From Clostridia bacterium (GTDB lineage Bacteria; Bacillota; Clostridia; Christensenellales; UMGS416): a stretch of DNA of 64,000 nucleotides. The stretch covers positions 1-64,000 of the forward strand of contig JAFGUF010000033.1 in NCBI GenBank assembly GCA_016938675.1. The letters run 5' to 3'. Position 1 is the stretch's first letter. The number at the start of each line of letters is the position of its first letter. The translations under genes and the position numbers were made by a program. Shown here piece after piece: positions 7,260 to 17,768 of this stretch. The notes under the pieces were generated by a model. That model saw only the letters and a program-made list of their open reading frames with translations. It did no database searches and was not told the DNA's origin.

Positions 7260-8603
7260 TTACCCTTTCTTTATTATATTAAGCAGCGCGTCTGATATCT
7301 TCGGGTCAAACTGCGAACCAGTGCAGCGCTTCACCTCGTCAATAGCATCCTGCTGGGTCATCTTCCTTTTCACGTATGGGCTGTTCAGCATATTGTCATA
7401 TGAATCAACCAGTGTGAGAATTCTAGCTATTAGTGGAATTTCCTCGCCTTTAAGCCCTGAAGGATACCCTGTTCCGTCATATCTTTCGTGGTGGCACTTC
7501 ACTATTTCTGCAATGTGATACATATCTCCAAGGCCGTAAATTATCCTGTACGATGTGACAGGATGCTGCCTTACTATATCCCATTCTTCGTCTGTTAGCG
7601 GCCCCTGCTTCCCAAGGATTTCATCCGGGATTGCAACCTTGCCAATATCGTGCATTTCAGCCGCTACTGAAAGTGTATTCTTCTGTTCCTGATTAAGACC
7701 CAGTTCTTCGCCAAGAGAGAGCGCCAGCCCTTTTACTCTGGATATATGAGCAGATGTTTCAAAGTTTTTCTTTGATAATAGATTCTTTAGGTTTTGTATA
7801 ATAGAGGCGTTAAATTTCGTACTCTCCACTATTCTGTTGGCATACAGGTTTTGCTCCGCTTGCTTAATCAAAAGTGTTGCACGCTCATTCTCGCTCTCTT
7901 TATATGCTATTCCAATCGAGAAACTTGGCGGAATCATCGATTCAGTTTCTTCGCTGCACATTGCTTCAATCTTGCCCAATATCTCCTGCCTGCAGTTTTC
8001 GCCGCAGAGAGGGCAAAGCAGAAGGAATTCATCTCCGTTCATCCTAAAAAGCTTGCTGTCTACAGGGGATGCGCTGTTGATTATTATTGTGCACTTTTTC
8101 AGCAGTGCATCGCCTTCAGCATAGCCGAAGGCCTCATTTGTGAGCTTCATTCCGTTTACATCAAACATTATTATGGATATTGGCAGGTTTTCCGGTCTGT
8201 CTATCTCCTTAAGCGCTGTCTCCAAATTGTGCCTGTAATGTGTATTCGTCAGCATATCATACTGTGAAGTATGCTGCTCTTTCCTTCTGCTCTGCTGCTT
8301 TTCGGTGTAGTCATTTATACCTATAAATATATTGCCGGCCTTCTTAAGGCAGGCTATCTTAGCCCATTTCATTTTAAGGTTAGGACTGAAAACCGCAAAC
8401 ACTCCGTCTACCTTTTCTTCATCGCATTTCAGGAAATATTCCATCTTTGCAATGTCAGGCTGCGATACTATGGAAAGAACATTACTGCTGCCCTCCGGCA
8501 ATATATTGCTGGGCATTAGTGTATTTCCGTCCTTATCGACTGATAGGACGTGCTCATATACCATAGAAAGTACATTTAATACGCTGCTTACATCATTACT
8601 CAT
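7260..8603 (-). CDS. GGDEF / HD-GYP signalling protein
   Basis: 447 aa in three parts. Residues 1-105 look PAS-like, ending FIGINDYTEKQQ. A GGDEF domain (about 125-255) carries RMNGDEFLLL, so the first glycine of GGDEF is Asn. A C-terminal HD-GYP domain (about 270-447) has HDIGKVAIPDEIL and HHERYDGTGYPSGLKGEEIP with all metal ligands. HD-GYP proteins hydrolyse cyclic di-GMP (or cGAMP), so phosphodiesterase is the likely net activity, with the GGDEF domain perhaps regulatory. There are no membrane segments, so it is cytoplasmic. It overlaps the murC stop by 8 bp and is probably translated with it. Confidence 0.9.
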   Translation of the reverse strand: MSNDVSSVLNVLSMVYEHVLSVDKDGNTLMPSNILPEGSSNVLSIVSQPDIAKMEYFLKCDEEKVDGVFAVFSPNLKMKWAKIACLKKAGNIFIGINDYTEKQQSRRKEQHTSQYDMLTNTHYRHNLETALKEIDRPENLPISIIMFDVNGMKLTNEAFGYAEGDALLKKCTIIINSASPVDSKLFRMNGDEFLLLCPLCGENCRQEILGKIEAMCSEETESMIPPSFSIGIAYKESENERATLLIKQAEQNLYANRIVESTKFNASIIQNLKNLLSKKNFETSAHISRVKGLALSLGEELGLNQEQKNTLSVAAEMHDIGKVAIPDEILGKQGPLTDEEWDIVRQHPVTSYRIIYGLGDMYHIAEIVKCHHERYDGTGYPSGLKGEEIPLIARILTLVDSYDNMLNSPYVKRKMTQQDAIDEVKRCTGSQFDPKISDALLNIIKKG

Positions 8604-9975
8604 AATCTTTTAATATCCTGTTCACTTTTTGTATGTCACCTGCGCCTAATGTAATTATTATATCATCTTTGTCCGATAATTCCAAAGCCTTTGCCGCTGC
8701 TTCCTCAAACGAATCCGCGTAAAAGCATCTTTCCCCCGGATTCTCTTGGATAACTTTTTTAACCAAGTCTTTTGAGTGCACGCTTCCATCGTCCAATTCT
8801 CTTGCAGCATAAATGTCTGTTATTATCAGTTCATCCGCATTGCCGAATGCCGCAGCAAAGTCATCTAGCAGCGCTCTGGTGCGAGTGTATGTATGCGGCT
8901 GGAATACCGCTATCACTTTCCCCGTTGTCCTGTCTTTAGCAGCTGATAAAGTCGCCTTCACCTCTCTAGGGTGATGGGCATAATCGTGGAATACTTCTGC
9001 TCCATTTTTTAGCTGGCCGCTCTTTTCAAACCGCCTCTTTGCTCCTTTATATTCTCCTACAGCTTTGCAGGCACACTGAATGTCGCATTCGCATACGAAC
9101 GCGCTTGCAATTGCCGCACAAGCGTTGTATACATTGTGTCGACCGGGTGCGCTTAAGCTGACATGGTGTTCCACCCCGTTACGCAGCAAATCGAAATCCC
9201 AGCATCCGCTGCTGCCCTTTTTTAGGTTAACAGCTTTGAAATCCGCATCGTTTTCTATTCCGAAAGTTATTGCTTTGCAGCTCCTACTCTTCGCGGCAAT
9301 TAATGTGTTTTCATCATCAGCATTGAGTACAACAACCCCGTCAGCAGGCAGCTTATTTATATATGTCCTGTATGAATCTATAATGTCATCTAAATCCTCG
9401 AAGAAATCCAGATGGTCCTCGTCTATGTTAAGTATGGCTGCGCCCGTCAGGGACAACCGGTGATAGTTGTTCTTGTATTCACAGGCTTCGGTAATGAATA
9501 TATCTCCGCCGTGCTTTGTCGCTCCGCCAATCAAATCCAGCTCTCCGCCCAAATGAGCAGTCGGGTCTTTGCCGCAAAGTTCAAGTATAGTTACAAGCAT
9601 GGATGAGCATGTCGTCTTTCCGTGCATTCCCGATACGCCAAAGGCAATCCGCGCGTTTTCCATCAGCTGGGATAATAGCTCAGTACGCTCCATTACGGGC
9701 ACGCCCTTTTCCCTTGCTGCCTGAAGTTCCGGGTTGTCTTTTGATATAGCTGAGTTTATAACGATCAGCCCGGCGCCCTCTTCCTGCCCCGCCTTATGAG
9801 GAGTGTAGCACTTTGCGCCCATTTTCTCCAGGTCATCGAAGCACTCTGAGTAGCTCATGTCTGAACCTGTCACTTCATAACCATCCATCAGCAAAAGCTG
9901 CGCTAAGCCTCTCATGGATATCCCGCCTATACCTATAAAATGAATTTTCTTATCCTTAAAATCCGCTATTCTCAT
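8596..9975 (-). CDS. murC: UDP-N-acetylmuramate--L-alanine ligase
   Basis: 459 aa, full length. MurC adds L-alanine to UDP-MurNAc with ATP, the first peptide step in peptidoglycan synthesis. Visible motifs are the N-terminal Rossmann loop IHFIGIGGISMRGLAQLLL, the Mur ligase P-loop GVSGMHGKTT (about residue 115), ITEACEY, NIDEDHLD and the C-terminal HDYAHHPREVKA. AAAGGATAC precedes the ATG. It is followed by the GGDEF/HD-GYP gene with an 8-bp overlap, an uncommon neighbour for murC that may tie second-messenger turnover to wall synthesis. Confidence 0.96.
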   Translation of the reverse strand: MRIADFKDKKIHFIGIGGISMRGLAQLLLMDGYEVTGSDMSYSECFDDLEKMGAKCYTPHKAGQEEGAGLIVINSAISKDNPELQAAREKGVPVMERTELLSQLMENARIAFGVSGMHGKTTCSSMLVTILELCGKDPTAHLGGELDLIGGATKHGGDIFITEACEYKNNYHRLSLTGAAILNIDEDHLDFFEDLDDIIDSYRTYINKLPADGVVVLNADDENTLIAAKSRSCKAITFGIENDADFKAVNLKKGSSGCWDFDLLRNGVEHHVSLSAPGRHNVYNACAAIASAFVCECDIQCACKAVGEYKGAKRRFEKSGQLKNGAEVFHDYAHHPREVKATLSAAKDRTTGKVIAVFQPHTYTRTRALLDDFAAAFGNADELIITDIYAARELDDGSVHSKDLVKKVIQENPGERCFYADSFEEAAAKALELSDKDDIIITLGAGDIQKVNRILKDYE

Positions 9976-10116
9976 TCATGTATCCTTTTTGTATTTTTGC
10001 TGTCTCTGCCTTTTTTAATATTAATACTCGCATAATGATTTGTCAAAAGATTTGTTCCCGGCAATCACGCTATATGTGAACCACTGATATAATTATTTCT
10101 GTCACTCGCAATTAAC

Positions 10117-10150
10117 AAACAAAAAGAAAAACGGCGGTAGCCCCGCCGCT
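10117..10150 (-). terminator. Terminator of the alpha/beta hydrolase gene
   Basis: Minus strand: CGGCGG-GGCTA-CCGCCG hairpin followed by TTTTTCTTTTTG. It lies 15 bp after the hydrolase stop and separates it from murC. Confidence 0.85.
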
Positions 10151-10164
10151 ATTTACTTGTCTTC

Positions 10165-10962
10165 CTATATGTTCTTTATAAATTCGTCAATTTCCTTGTT
10201 TACATCCTGATAATTATCGCCGTTGGAAAAATGAGACGCATTTTTAATTATATGCAGCGGATAGCCTTCGTTTTCAGACCACTTCTCGCAGTACTGCCTT
10301 ACCTTCCCGGTCTTGTCATGCTCACCTAATAGTATTAAAACTGGAAAATCAAACTTAACATCTTTGTTCTCTTTTAAAAATCCTGTATAGGCTATACCCA
10401 TTTGTTTTACTATTTCTTTTTTATCAGAGTCTTTTAGCATTTCCTTCATCTTGTTATATGAATACTCTGTCTTGGATACCGATTTTGCCATACTTTCTCT
10501 TAGCATCTTTTCAGGAAACCACGCTGCCATAGTCTCCACCTGCCTGAGCCACCATTTATCTGATGCTGAATAGTAGCCAAGCCCAAAAGGCGTAGTATCC
10601 AGGGCAATAAATCCTGAAACCTTTTCAGGAAAAATGGATGCGTATTCCTGGCTCGGATATCCCCCCATAGACATGCCTACCAGCACGGCCTTTTCAATAT
10701 TCTCTCTTTGTAAAATTCCATTTAAGTCATATGCTGTGTTTCTATATGAAAATTCAGAATACGGCCTAGATAATCCATGCATAGGAACATCCCATAATAC
10801 AATCCTATACTTCTTTTCGAAGAATTCTACCTGCTTTTCAAACATTCTGTGGTCTGCTGTCAATCCATGCGTAAATACTATGCAATCTTCACTTTCTGAG
10901 CTGTTAACCCAATAGTGTACATCACCACGTTCTGTCTCTAAAACCTTATGTTCCATACTCAC
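10165..10962 (-). CDS. Alpha/beta hydrolase
   Basis: 265 aa, cytoplasmic, no signal peptide. The alpha/beta hydrolase triad can be placed: nucleophile Ser in VGMSMGGYPSQE (GxSxG), Asp in LLGEHDKTGKV and His in NASHFSNGD. The oxyanion region is FTHGLTADHRMF. This pattern is shared by lipase-, esterase- and haloperoxidase-like hydrolases, so substrate and pathway cannot be named. It is flanked by its own terminator and an upstream promoter and is probably monocistronic. A good SD (AAGGAGAGTG) precedes the ATG. Confidence 0.85.
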   Translation of the reverse strand: MSMEHKVLETERGDVHYWVNSSESEDCIVFTHGLTADHRMFEKQVEFFEKKYRIVLWDVPMHGLSRPYSEFSYRNTAYDLNGILQRENIEKAVLVGMSMGGYPSQEYASIFPEKVSGFIALDTTPFGLGYYSASDKWWLRQVETMAAWFPEKMLRESMAKSVSKTEYSYNKMKEMLKDSDKKEIVKQMGIAYTGFLKENKDVKFDFPVLILLGEHDKTGKVRQYCEKWSENEGYPLHIIKNASHFSNGDNYQDVNKEIDEFIKNI

Positions 10963-10979
10963 TCTCCTTCTACATATGA

Positions 10980-11007
10980 ATTATATCATAACCACATTAT
11001 TAAACAA
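10980..11007 (-). promoter_or_regulatory. Promoter of the alpha/beta hydrolase gene
   Basis: Minus strand TTGTTT (11007-11002), 16-bp spacer, TATAAT (10985-10980) with a TGA extension. It lies between the upstream ABC terminator and the ATG. Confidence 0.6.
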
Positions 11008-11016
11008 TATCAACTA

Positions 11017-11057
11017 AATAAGAAAACAGCCATAATACTTATTTGATTACGGCTGTT
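11017..11057 (-). terminator. Terminator of the NatAB-like operon
   Basis: Minus strand AACAGCC ... GGCTGTT, a 7-bp stem extended by AT pairs, followed by TTCTTATTT, just after the permease stop. Confidence 0.75.
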
Positions 11058-11064
11058 ATTGAAA

Positions 11065-12309
11065 TTAAGACTTTCTGCTGTCTTTTAGCAGTTTGAATAC
11101 TTCCTTCATTTTCGGAGGCTTACCATACATCAATACGCCAAGCCTGTACACCATAGCCGCAAGATATCCAATTACAATGCATGTCACAAGCAGCAGCGCC
11201 ACCGCTCCTATGCTCTGCCACAATCCTACATCCGTCATTGCCATCCTCGCAACCAGTGCATAGGGCGAAGTAAGCGGGAAGAATGTGCATATCTTCATCA
11301 GAAGGCTGTCCACGTTTCCGCTGGGCATGGATATCATTACTATCATATATGATGCTATTGATATAAATGTTATTGGCAGCACTCCCTGGCTTACGTCCTC
11401 TATCCTGCTCACTAATGAGCCGACAGCAGCATATAAGAATGCGTATACAAAGAAGCCGAGTATAACCAGCAGTATGGAAAGGATTATTGTCTCTGCAGGC
11501 ATATTAAACAGTGTACTTATAAACCCTGTGGCCAGATAGTCACTGTTCAGATTGTAAAATAGTATCGTCGAGCCGGCTATTACAGCCACCTGCGTAAGCG
11601 CAGCTGTGCCTATTCCGAGCACCTTGCCGAACATCATACGTACAGGATCGACTGTTGTAACTAGCACTTCCATAGCACGGGAGCTTTTCTCCGTCGCTAC
11701 GCTGGTCGCCACCATCTGCCCGTAAATGATTATTATCATGTACATCGCGATAACTATCATATTTGTATAAAGCAGTGAATTTGTCTGGCTTTTGCCCGTC
11801 TCAACAAGATTATACTCCATCTGTGCCTGCAGCACAGCATTGCTCTGCTCTGCGTCGAGGCCTGCATTATCTAATAGGTAAGAGCGATAGTTATAAAGCA
11901 GTATACCGTCTAGCCTGTATGATAGGCTGTTGTCTATGCCGAGGCTTTTTGTTACCAGTGTATACTCATTTTCGCCTTTAAGCATTATGATATATCCGTA
12001 TTCGTCAGTCTTTACCATCTCCCTGGCATCGTCTTGTGTACCTTCAATCAGGCTTATCTTATATTCTGGCATGGATGATTGAAGCGTGCTATTTATTAAT
12101 TCATCATCATACACAGAGTCGTTGATAACAGCGATAGTCATTCCCTCTTCTACCGGTGTTTCCTTATCGCCGGATACGAGCTCCGATATCCTAGGCCAAG
12201 AAAGGCCAATTCCTGCTCCGATTACTACAAGCAGAGTCAAAACTATAAACGTCCTGCTCTTTACAAGATTTGAATATTCAAACTTGAATACTGTAAAGAA
12301 TTTTTTCAT
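11065..12309 (-). CDS. ABC-2 type permease, NatB-like
   Basis: 414 aa. One N-terminal membrane helix (TFIVLTLLVVIGAGIGLSW) is followed by a ~150-residue outside domain, then five or six C-terminal helices (for instance YTNMIVIAMYMIIIIYG and IILSILLVILGFFVYAFLY). The cytoplasmic segment ATSVATEKSSRAMEVLVTTVDP is the signature of ABC-2 permeases of the NatB/YhaP type. It pairs with the ATPase encoded just upstream (ATGA overlap, 4 bp). NatAB of Bacillus extrudes sodium; others export drugs or peptides, so the substrate is open. Confidence 0.88.
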   Translation of the reverse strand: MKKFFTVFKFEYSNLVKSRTFIVLTLLVVIGAGIGLSWPRISELVSGDKETPVEEGMTIAVINDSVYDDELINSTLQSSMPEYKISLIEGTQDDAREMVKTDEYGYIIMLKGENEYTLVTKSLGIDNSLSYRLDGILLYNYRSYLLDNAGLDAEQSNAVLQAQMEYNLVETGKSQTNSLLYTNMIVIAMYMIIIIYGQMVATSVATEKSSRAMEVLVTTVDPVRMMFGKVLGIGTAALTQVAVIAGSTILFYNLNSDYLATGFISTLFNMPAETIILSILLVILGFFVYAFLYAAVGSLVSRIEDVSQGVLPITFISIASYMIVMISMPSGNVDSLLMKICTFFPLTSPYALVARMAMTDVGLWQSIGAVALLLVTCIVIGYLAAMVYRLGVLMYGKPPKMKEVFKLLKDSRKS

Positions 12310-13220
12310 TGTTCAGCTCCTTTCGTAGTCTGTATAAATATCTCATTCAATGAGGGCTTCACTACTCTGAAGCTGTCAATATCGTAGCTTCCCTTTGAGA
12401 TAATGTCAAGAATCTCATCTCTGCCCTTTTCGGTATACAGATAAATGTCCAGCTCAAGCTCCGATATCTTGGTGCTCTTTACAAAAGCTGAAAGGTGCTT
12501 TTCGACATCCTTCTTTATATTCTCTGTCCCATTGCCCGTTATCTTGATATGTGTTTTAGGATATGAATCCTTAATCTGATTAAGGTTTCCTGCGAGAGCC
12601 GCTTTCCCTTCATCAAGTATTATGATGTCATCGCATACTTCCTCAATATTGTTCATCTGGTGGCTTGAAAATATAACAATCTTTCCTTCCTCAATCTGCT
12701 CGAAAACTATCTGCTGCAGCACTGAGGCGTTAACGGGGTCAAGCCCTGAAAAAGGTTCGTCCAAAATGATTATGTCCGGGTTTATCATGAGTACTGATGC
12801 CAGTTGTATTTTCTGCTGATTTCCCTTAGAGAGCGTATCCAGCTTCTTCTCCAGGTGCTGCTTCATGTCCAGCTTGTCAAGCCAGTGATTGATGGACTCT
12901 AAAGCTTCACTTTTTGACATATCATTTAGCTCAGCAAGATAAATAAGCTGGTCTTTTATCTTCTTTTTGGGGTAGAGCCCTCTTTCCTCCGGCAGATAGC
13001 CAAATCGTATTTTTTTTCTGTCGATTTTTTGGTTGTCTATGGTGATAGTTCCTTCATCCGCCTTGAAAACATCCATTATCATCCGCATCGTGGTTGTTTT
13101 GCCTGCGCCGTTCCTGCCCAGCAGTCCGAACGCCTTGCCTCCCCTCGCCGTGAACGATACATTATCTACGGCTGTTTTCTCGCCGAAGCGCTTTACTATA
13201 CCGTTTATTTGTATCTCCAT
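12306..13220 (-). CDS. ABC transporter ATPase, NatA-like
   Basis: 304 aa. All ABC ATPase motifs are present: Walker A GLLGRNGAGKTTTM, Q-loop region FGYLPEERGLYPKKK, signature LSKGNQQKIQLA, Walker B IIILDEPFSGLDP and the switch histidine in FSSHQM. The C-terminal ~80 residues after the ATPase core match the DUF4162-type tail of NatA/YhaQ proteins. It energises the overlapping permease. Its start has AAAGGAGCAG. No regulator is adjacent, and a weak promoter-like TATAAT lies about 35 bp upstream. Confidence 0.92.
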   Translation of the reverse strand: MEIQINGIVKRFGEKTAVDNVSFTARGGKAFGLLGRNGAGKTTTMRMIMDVFKADEGTITIDNQKIDRKKIRFGYLPEERGLYPKKKIKDQLIYLAELNDMSKSEALESINHWLDKLDMKQHLEKKLDTLSKGNQQKIQLASVLMINPDIIILDEPFSGLDPVNASVLQQIVFEQIEEGKIVIFSSHQMNNIEEVCDDIIILDEGKAALAGNLNQIKDSYPKTHIKITGNGTENIKKDVEKHLSAFVKSTKISELELDIYLYTEKGRDEILDIISKGSYDIDSFRVVKPSLNEIFIQTTKGAEQ

Positions 13221-13335
13221 TTTCTGCTCCTTTATGTTTTTATATATTTAATATTATAGTATTCTTAACGCTTTTGTACAGCGCACCATGCCGTAATATA
13301 CAAATGACTGGACAATATGTCGAATAAATCCTGCA

Positions 13336-13369
13336 AAATTACCAAAGCTGGCAATAAATATCGCCAGCT
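13336..13369 (-). terminator. Weak terminator after gltX
   Basis: Minus strand AGCTGGC-(10 nt)-GCCAGCT, a perfect 7-bp stem, followed by the short T-rich TTGGTAATTTT. It sits 10 bp after the gltX stop. Confidence 0.55.
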
Positions 13370-13379
13370 CAAAATACTT

Positions 13380-15023
13380 TTATAGTTTGTTTAATGCGTC
13401 CTGCATCCGCTTCATTGTGTCTTCCTTGCCCAGTATCTGCTGTATCTCCCAGATGTCCGGCGCATTTGCCTTGCCCGTTAGTGCTATACGTATAATCGTT
13501 GTAACCTCAATGATGCTGCCGCCAAACTTTTCGGGATCTTCCTTGTATTCTTTTGTGTTGGTGGTGTAGCCTGCGCTCTCTGTTATTACTTTCACTTTTT
13601 CAAACCAGTCATTTTTCTCATCTGCATGGTTATAGGTGTCAATATATTCAGTAAGTATCTTCTTAATTTTATCCTGTGGAATGCCTGGGTATTCATCCAG
13701 CACTTCGAAGTATTCATTATAGAAATACTTAATAAATTCCTTGCACTGGCTCCATGTTACAATATCTTTTCTGGGCTTTTTCGCGTTTCTTCCCATGTTA
13801 AGAATTTTTATAGTCTTGTCTTCAGCCCTAGATATCACATCGTGAAAGCCTTCGTCATATTCCTTCGCCCAGCCGGAGAGCCCTTCATATACCTGCTCTG
13901 CAGTCATTTTGGCAATTACATCCTTTGATATATTATTAAGCTTCATTATGTCAAAAAGCGTACCAGACTTTGTCATTTTATCCGTAGTGAATTTAAATTC
14001 CCTGCGGTCGGCATCGGGGTTTTTATCCCGCCATGCTTCATAGTTGGAGTTGAGGATTGTCAGCAGGTATTCCCATACGGCGTCCACCGTGTATCCTTCC
14101 TGCCTGTAATAATCTAAGCCCAATTCCGGGTCTTTTCTCTTGGATAGCTTGCGCTTGTTTCCGTTGTCCACCTTCATCAGCTGCGCTGTGTGGCAGTACA
14201 GAGGCTTATCAAATCCCAAAGCGTCAAATAGCTGCACATGTATTGGCAATGTGGAAAGCCATTCCTCCGCTCGCACCACATGGGTAACTCGCATCAGATG
14301 GTCGTCAATTGCGTGAGCAAAGTGATATGTAGGTATTCCGTCGGATTTCAAAATTACTACATCCTGAATGTTTTCAGGCACTTCTATTTCGCCTCTGATT
14401 CCATCTAGCACCTTTACATAATTATCTTTTTTGCCTTCTGAGCGGAATCTTAATACATATTCCTTGCCTTCCGCAAGATTTTTTTCGATTTCTTCGAGCG
14501 GCATATCCCTGTGTTTTGCCCACTCGCCGTAGTATCCAAAGTCTATTTTCGCTTCTTTCTGCTGCTCTCTTATATCCTCTAGATCCTGCTCCGTGCAGAA
14601 GCACGGGTATGCCTTGCCCTGCTCGACCAAATATTTGGCGAATGCCTGATAGATGTCCTTTCTCTGGCGCTGTCTGTAGGGGCCGTATTCCCCTGTTTCG
14701 CCCTCACTTGTTGCGCCCTCAGTGAACTCTATGCCGAAGTGCTTCATCGTGCTTATAGTCAGCTCAACCGCGCCTTCCACTTCTCTTTTGGCGTCGGTAT
14801 CCTCAATCCTTAGTATAAATACACCGCCGCTCTGTGAAGCCAGTCTTTCATCCACAACCGCGCCGAACAGATTGCCCAGGTGTATAAACCCTGTCGGGCT
14901 CGGCGCCAGCCTCGTAACCATAGCTCCCTTTTCAAGTCCTCTTTCAGGGTATTTTTCTTCGTAATACTCCGGTGTTTTATCGATATTGGGAAATAATAAT
15001 CCCGCTAATTTTTTATTATCCAT
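13380..15023 (-). CDS. gltX: Glutamyl-tRNA synthetase
   Basis: 547 aa, longer than the ~480 aa of E. coli GluRS. It charges tRNA-Glu with glutamate. Class I motifs are RLAPSPTGFIHLGNLFGAV (HIGH box as HLGN) and KRKLSKRKD (KMSKS box). The catalytic core reads YPCFCTEQDLEDIREQQ, typical of GluRS. An N-terminal extension of ~37 residues precedes the core, as in a group of clostridial GluRS. glnS is also present in this window, so this enzyme need not be the non-discriminating form. No T-box leader was found in the ~90 bp upstream. Confidence 0.95.
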   Translation of the reverse strand: MDNKKLAGLLFPNIDKTPEYYEEKYPERGLEKGAMVTRLAPSPTGFIHLGNLFGAVVDERLASQSGGVFILRIEDTDAKREVEGAVELTISTMKHFGIEFTEGATSEGETGEYGPYRQRQRKDIYQAFAKYLVEQGKAYPCFCTEQDLEDIREQQKEAKIDFGYYGEWAKHRDMPLEEIEKNLAEGKEYVLRFRSEGKKDNYVKVLDGIRGEIEVPENIQDVVILKSDGIPTYHFAHAIDDHLMRVTHVVRAEEWLSTLPIHVQLFDALGFDKPLYCHTAQLMKVDNGNKRKLSKRKDPELGLDYYRQEGYTVDAVWEYLLTILNSNYEAWRDKNPDADRREFKFTTDKMTKSGTLFDIMKLNNISKDVIAKMTAEQVYEGLSGWAKEYDEGFHDVISRAEDKTIKILNMGRNAKKPRKDIVTWSQCKEFIKYFYNEYFEVLDEYPGIPQDKIKKILTEYIDTYNHADEKNDWFEKVKVITESAGYTTNTKEYKEDPEKFGGSIIEVTTIIRIALTGKANAPDIWEIQQILGKEDTMKRMQDALNKL

Positions 15024-15058
15024 TCATTCTTCCTTTCGTCCCTAAAGCTCACTCATAT

Positions 15059-15086
15059 ATTATAGACCAACAGGAATATATTTCAA
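15059..15086 (-). promoter_or_regulatory. Promoter of gltX
   Basis: Minus strand TTGAAA (15086-15081), 16-bp spacer, TATAAT (15064-15059), about 35 bp before the gltX ATG. Confidence 0.65.
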
Positions 15087-15112
15087 CTGATTTATATAAA
15101 ATCATATCTTCT

Positions 15113-15145
15113 TTTGGCAAAAGAAAAAGGCTGCCATTGGCAGCC
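15113..15145 (-). terminator. Strong terminator after yajC
   Basis: Minus strand GGCTGCC-AAT-GGCAGCC followed by TTTTTCTTTT. It ends the dsrE-ruv-queA-tgt-yajC run and insulates gltX. Confidence 0.9.
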
Positions 15146-15164
15146 CTACATTTCTTTGCTGTTA

Positions 15165-15464
15165 TTAAACCATACTTTCAGCGTCAAATTCCTCATTAAC
15201 TGAGTCTATTCCGCGTCTGTCAATCATAAGCTCTGTATCATTTGGGCCAACTTTTATTGTCAGAACATCGTCTTTAATCTTTGTTACTGTGCCATAAAAG
15301 CGTCCGATTGTTGTTACTCTGTCGCCTACTTTTAAATTCTCAAGCATAGCTTGTCTTGTCTTCTGCTGTTTCCTTTGAGGCCTTATAAGCAATAGCCAGA
15401 ATACCCCAAAAATTACTGCCATCATTATTAGCGTGGTCCATTGTCCGCCTGCAGCTGTATCCAT
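15165..15464 (-). CDS. yajC: Preprotein translocase subunit YajC
   Basis: 99 aa when started at the ATG after AAAGGTG; the longer ORF in the track adds 20 residues with no ribosome site. One N-terminal membrane helix (TLIMMAVIFGVFWLLLIRP) is followed by the YajC signature RPQRKQQKTRQAMLENLKVGDRVTTIGRFYGTV. YajC is an accessory of the Sec translocon with SecDF. Placement directly downstream of tgt is the classical arrangement. secD/secF, often next, are not in this window; a terminator follows. Confidence 0.93.
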   Translation of the reverse strand: MDTAAGGQWTTLIMMAVIFGVFWLLLIRPQRKQQKTRQAMLENLKVGDRVTTIGRFYGTVTKIKDDVLTIKVGPNDTELMIDRRGIDSVNEEFDAESMV

Positions 15465-15560
15465 AGTCTGTTCACCTTTCTTTATGTAAATCAATTTATT
15501 TGCTATTAAAATATCATACAACAATATAGGCTAATTTTCAAGTCAAAAAGCCCAATTATA

Positions 15561-16691
<1,131 letters not shown>

Positions 16692-16736
16692 TTAATTGCT
16701 CCTTGAAAATGGTCAGCTTTATTCTGACTACTTATA

Positions 16737-17768
16737 TTATTTAATAAGCATCGCGTCGCCGAAGCTGAAGAAACGGTATTCTCTTTCAACTGCCTGCCTG
16801 TATGCTTCCATCACATTGCCTCTGCCCGCAAGAGCCGAGACCAGCATAATAAGCGTGCTCTCCGGCAAATGAAAGTTAGTAATCAGCATATCCGCAATTT
16901 TGAAATTATAGCCGGGATAGATGAATATATCCGTATGCCCGCTGCCAGGATGCACCACACCCTTTTCATCTGTCACAGTCTCCAGTGTTCTTACGGAGGT
17001 CGTACCGGTACAGATTACTTTTCCCCCAGAGCTTTTCACTTCATTTATCGCGTCCGCCGCGTCTTTTGATACATGATAGTACTCTGAATGCATAACATGC
17101 TCTTTTACATTCTCCACCTTTACAGGGCGGAATGTGCCAAGGCCTACATGTAAAGTGATTTTTATTATCTTTACGCCTTTATCTATGATTTTGCTAAGCA
17201 GCTCTTCAGTAAAGTGAAGCCCCGCAGTGGGCGCAGCAGCTGAGCCGGAATTTTTTGCATATACCGTCTGGTATCTGTCCTGTTCTTCCAGCGCTTCACT
17301 TATATACGGCGGCAGAGGCATTGTGCCTATTTCATCCAGCACCTCTTCAAGCACTCCATCGTATGCTAGCTTTATATGCCGTATGCCTTCATCGTGCTCT
17401 GCTATTATCTCGCCCTGCAAAAGGCCGTCACCGAAAATATAGGTTCTGCCTTTTTTTGCCCTCTTCGCAGGCTTTGCAAGCACTTCCCAAACGTCTTCTT
17501 CGCCTTCAATCCGTTCCAGAAGCAATAGCTCCATGCTGCCGTCGGTATCCTTGCTCTTCCCGAATATTCTTGCAGGCAGAACCTTGGTTTCATTTAAAAC
17601 CAGTGCATCGCCTTCATTTAGGTATTCCAATATATCATTAAAAACCTTATGCTCTATTTCGCCGTTTTTTTTGTCAAGCACAAGCAGCCTGCTTGTGTCT
17701 CTATTTTTAAGCGGCGTCTGGGCAATGAGGCCCTCAGGCAAATCGTATTTAAAATCTTCTGTCTTCAT
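16737..17768 (-). CDS. queA: S-adenosylmethionine:tRNA ribosyltransferase-isomerase
   Basis: 343 aa, full length. QueA transfers and isomerises the ribosyl group of SAM onto preQ1-tRNA to give epoxyqueuosine. Signature segments are [21 protein letters not shown] at the N-terminus, [16 protein letters not shown] in the centre, THVGLGTF-like [12 protein letters not shown], and [19 protein letters not shown] near the C-terminus. Its ATG overlaps the ruvB stop region by 4 bp (ATGA), so translation is coupled. The presence of queA implies that the base inserted by Tgt is preQ1 rather than ready-made queuine. Confidence 0.96.
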   Translation of the reverse strand: MKTEDFKYDLPEGLIAQTPLKNRDTSRLLVLDKKNGEIEHKVFNDILEYLNEGDALVLNETKVLPARIFGKSKDTDGSMELLLLERIEGEEDVWEVLAKPAKRAKKGRTYIFGDGLLQGEIIAEHDEGIRHIKLAYDGVLEEVLDEIGTMPLPPYISEALEEQDRYQTVYAKNSGSAAAPTAGLHFTEELLSKIIDKGVKIIKITLHVGLGTFRPVKVENVKEHVMHSEYYHVSKDAADAINEVKSSGGKVICTGTTSVRTLETVTDEKGVVHPGSGHTDIFIYPGYNFKIADMLITNFHLPESTLIMLVSALAGRGNVMEAYRQAVEREYRFFSFGDAMLIK

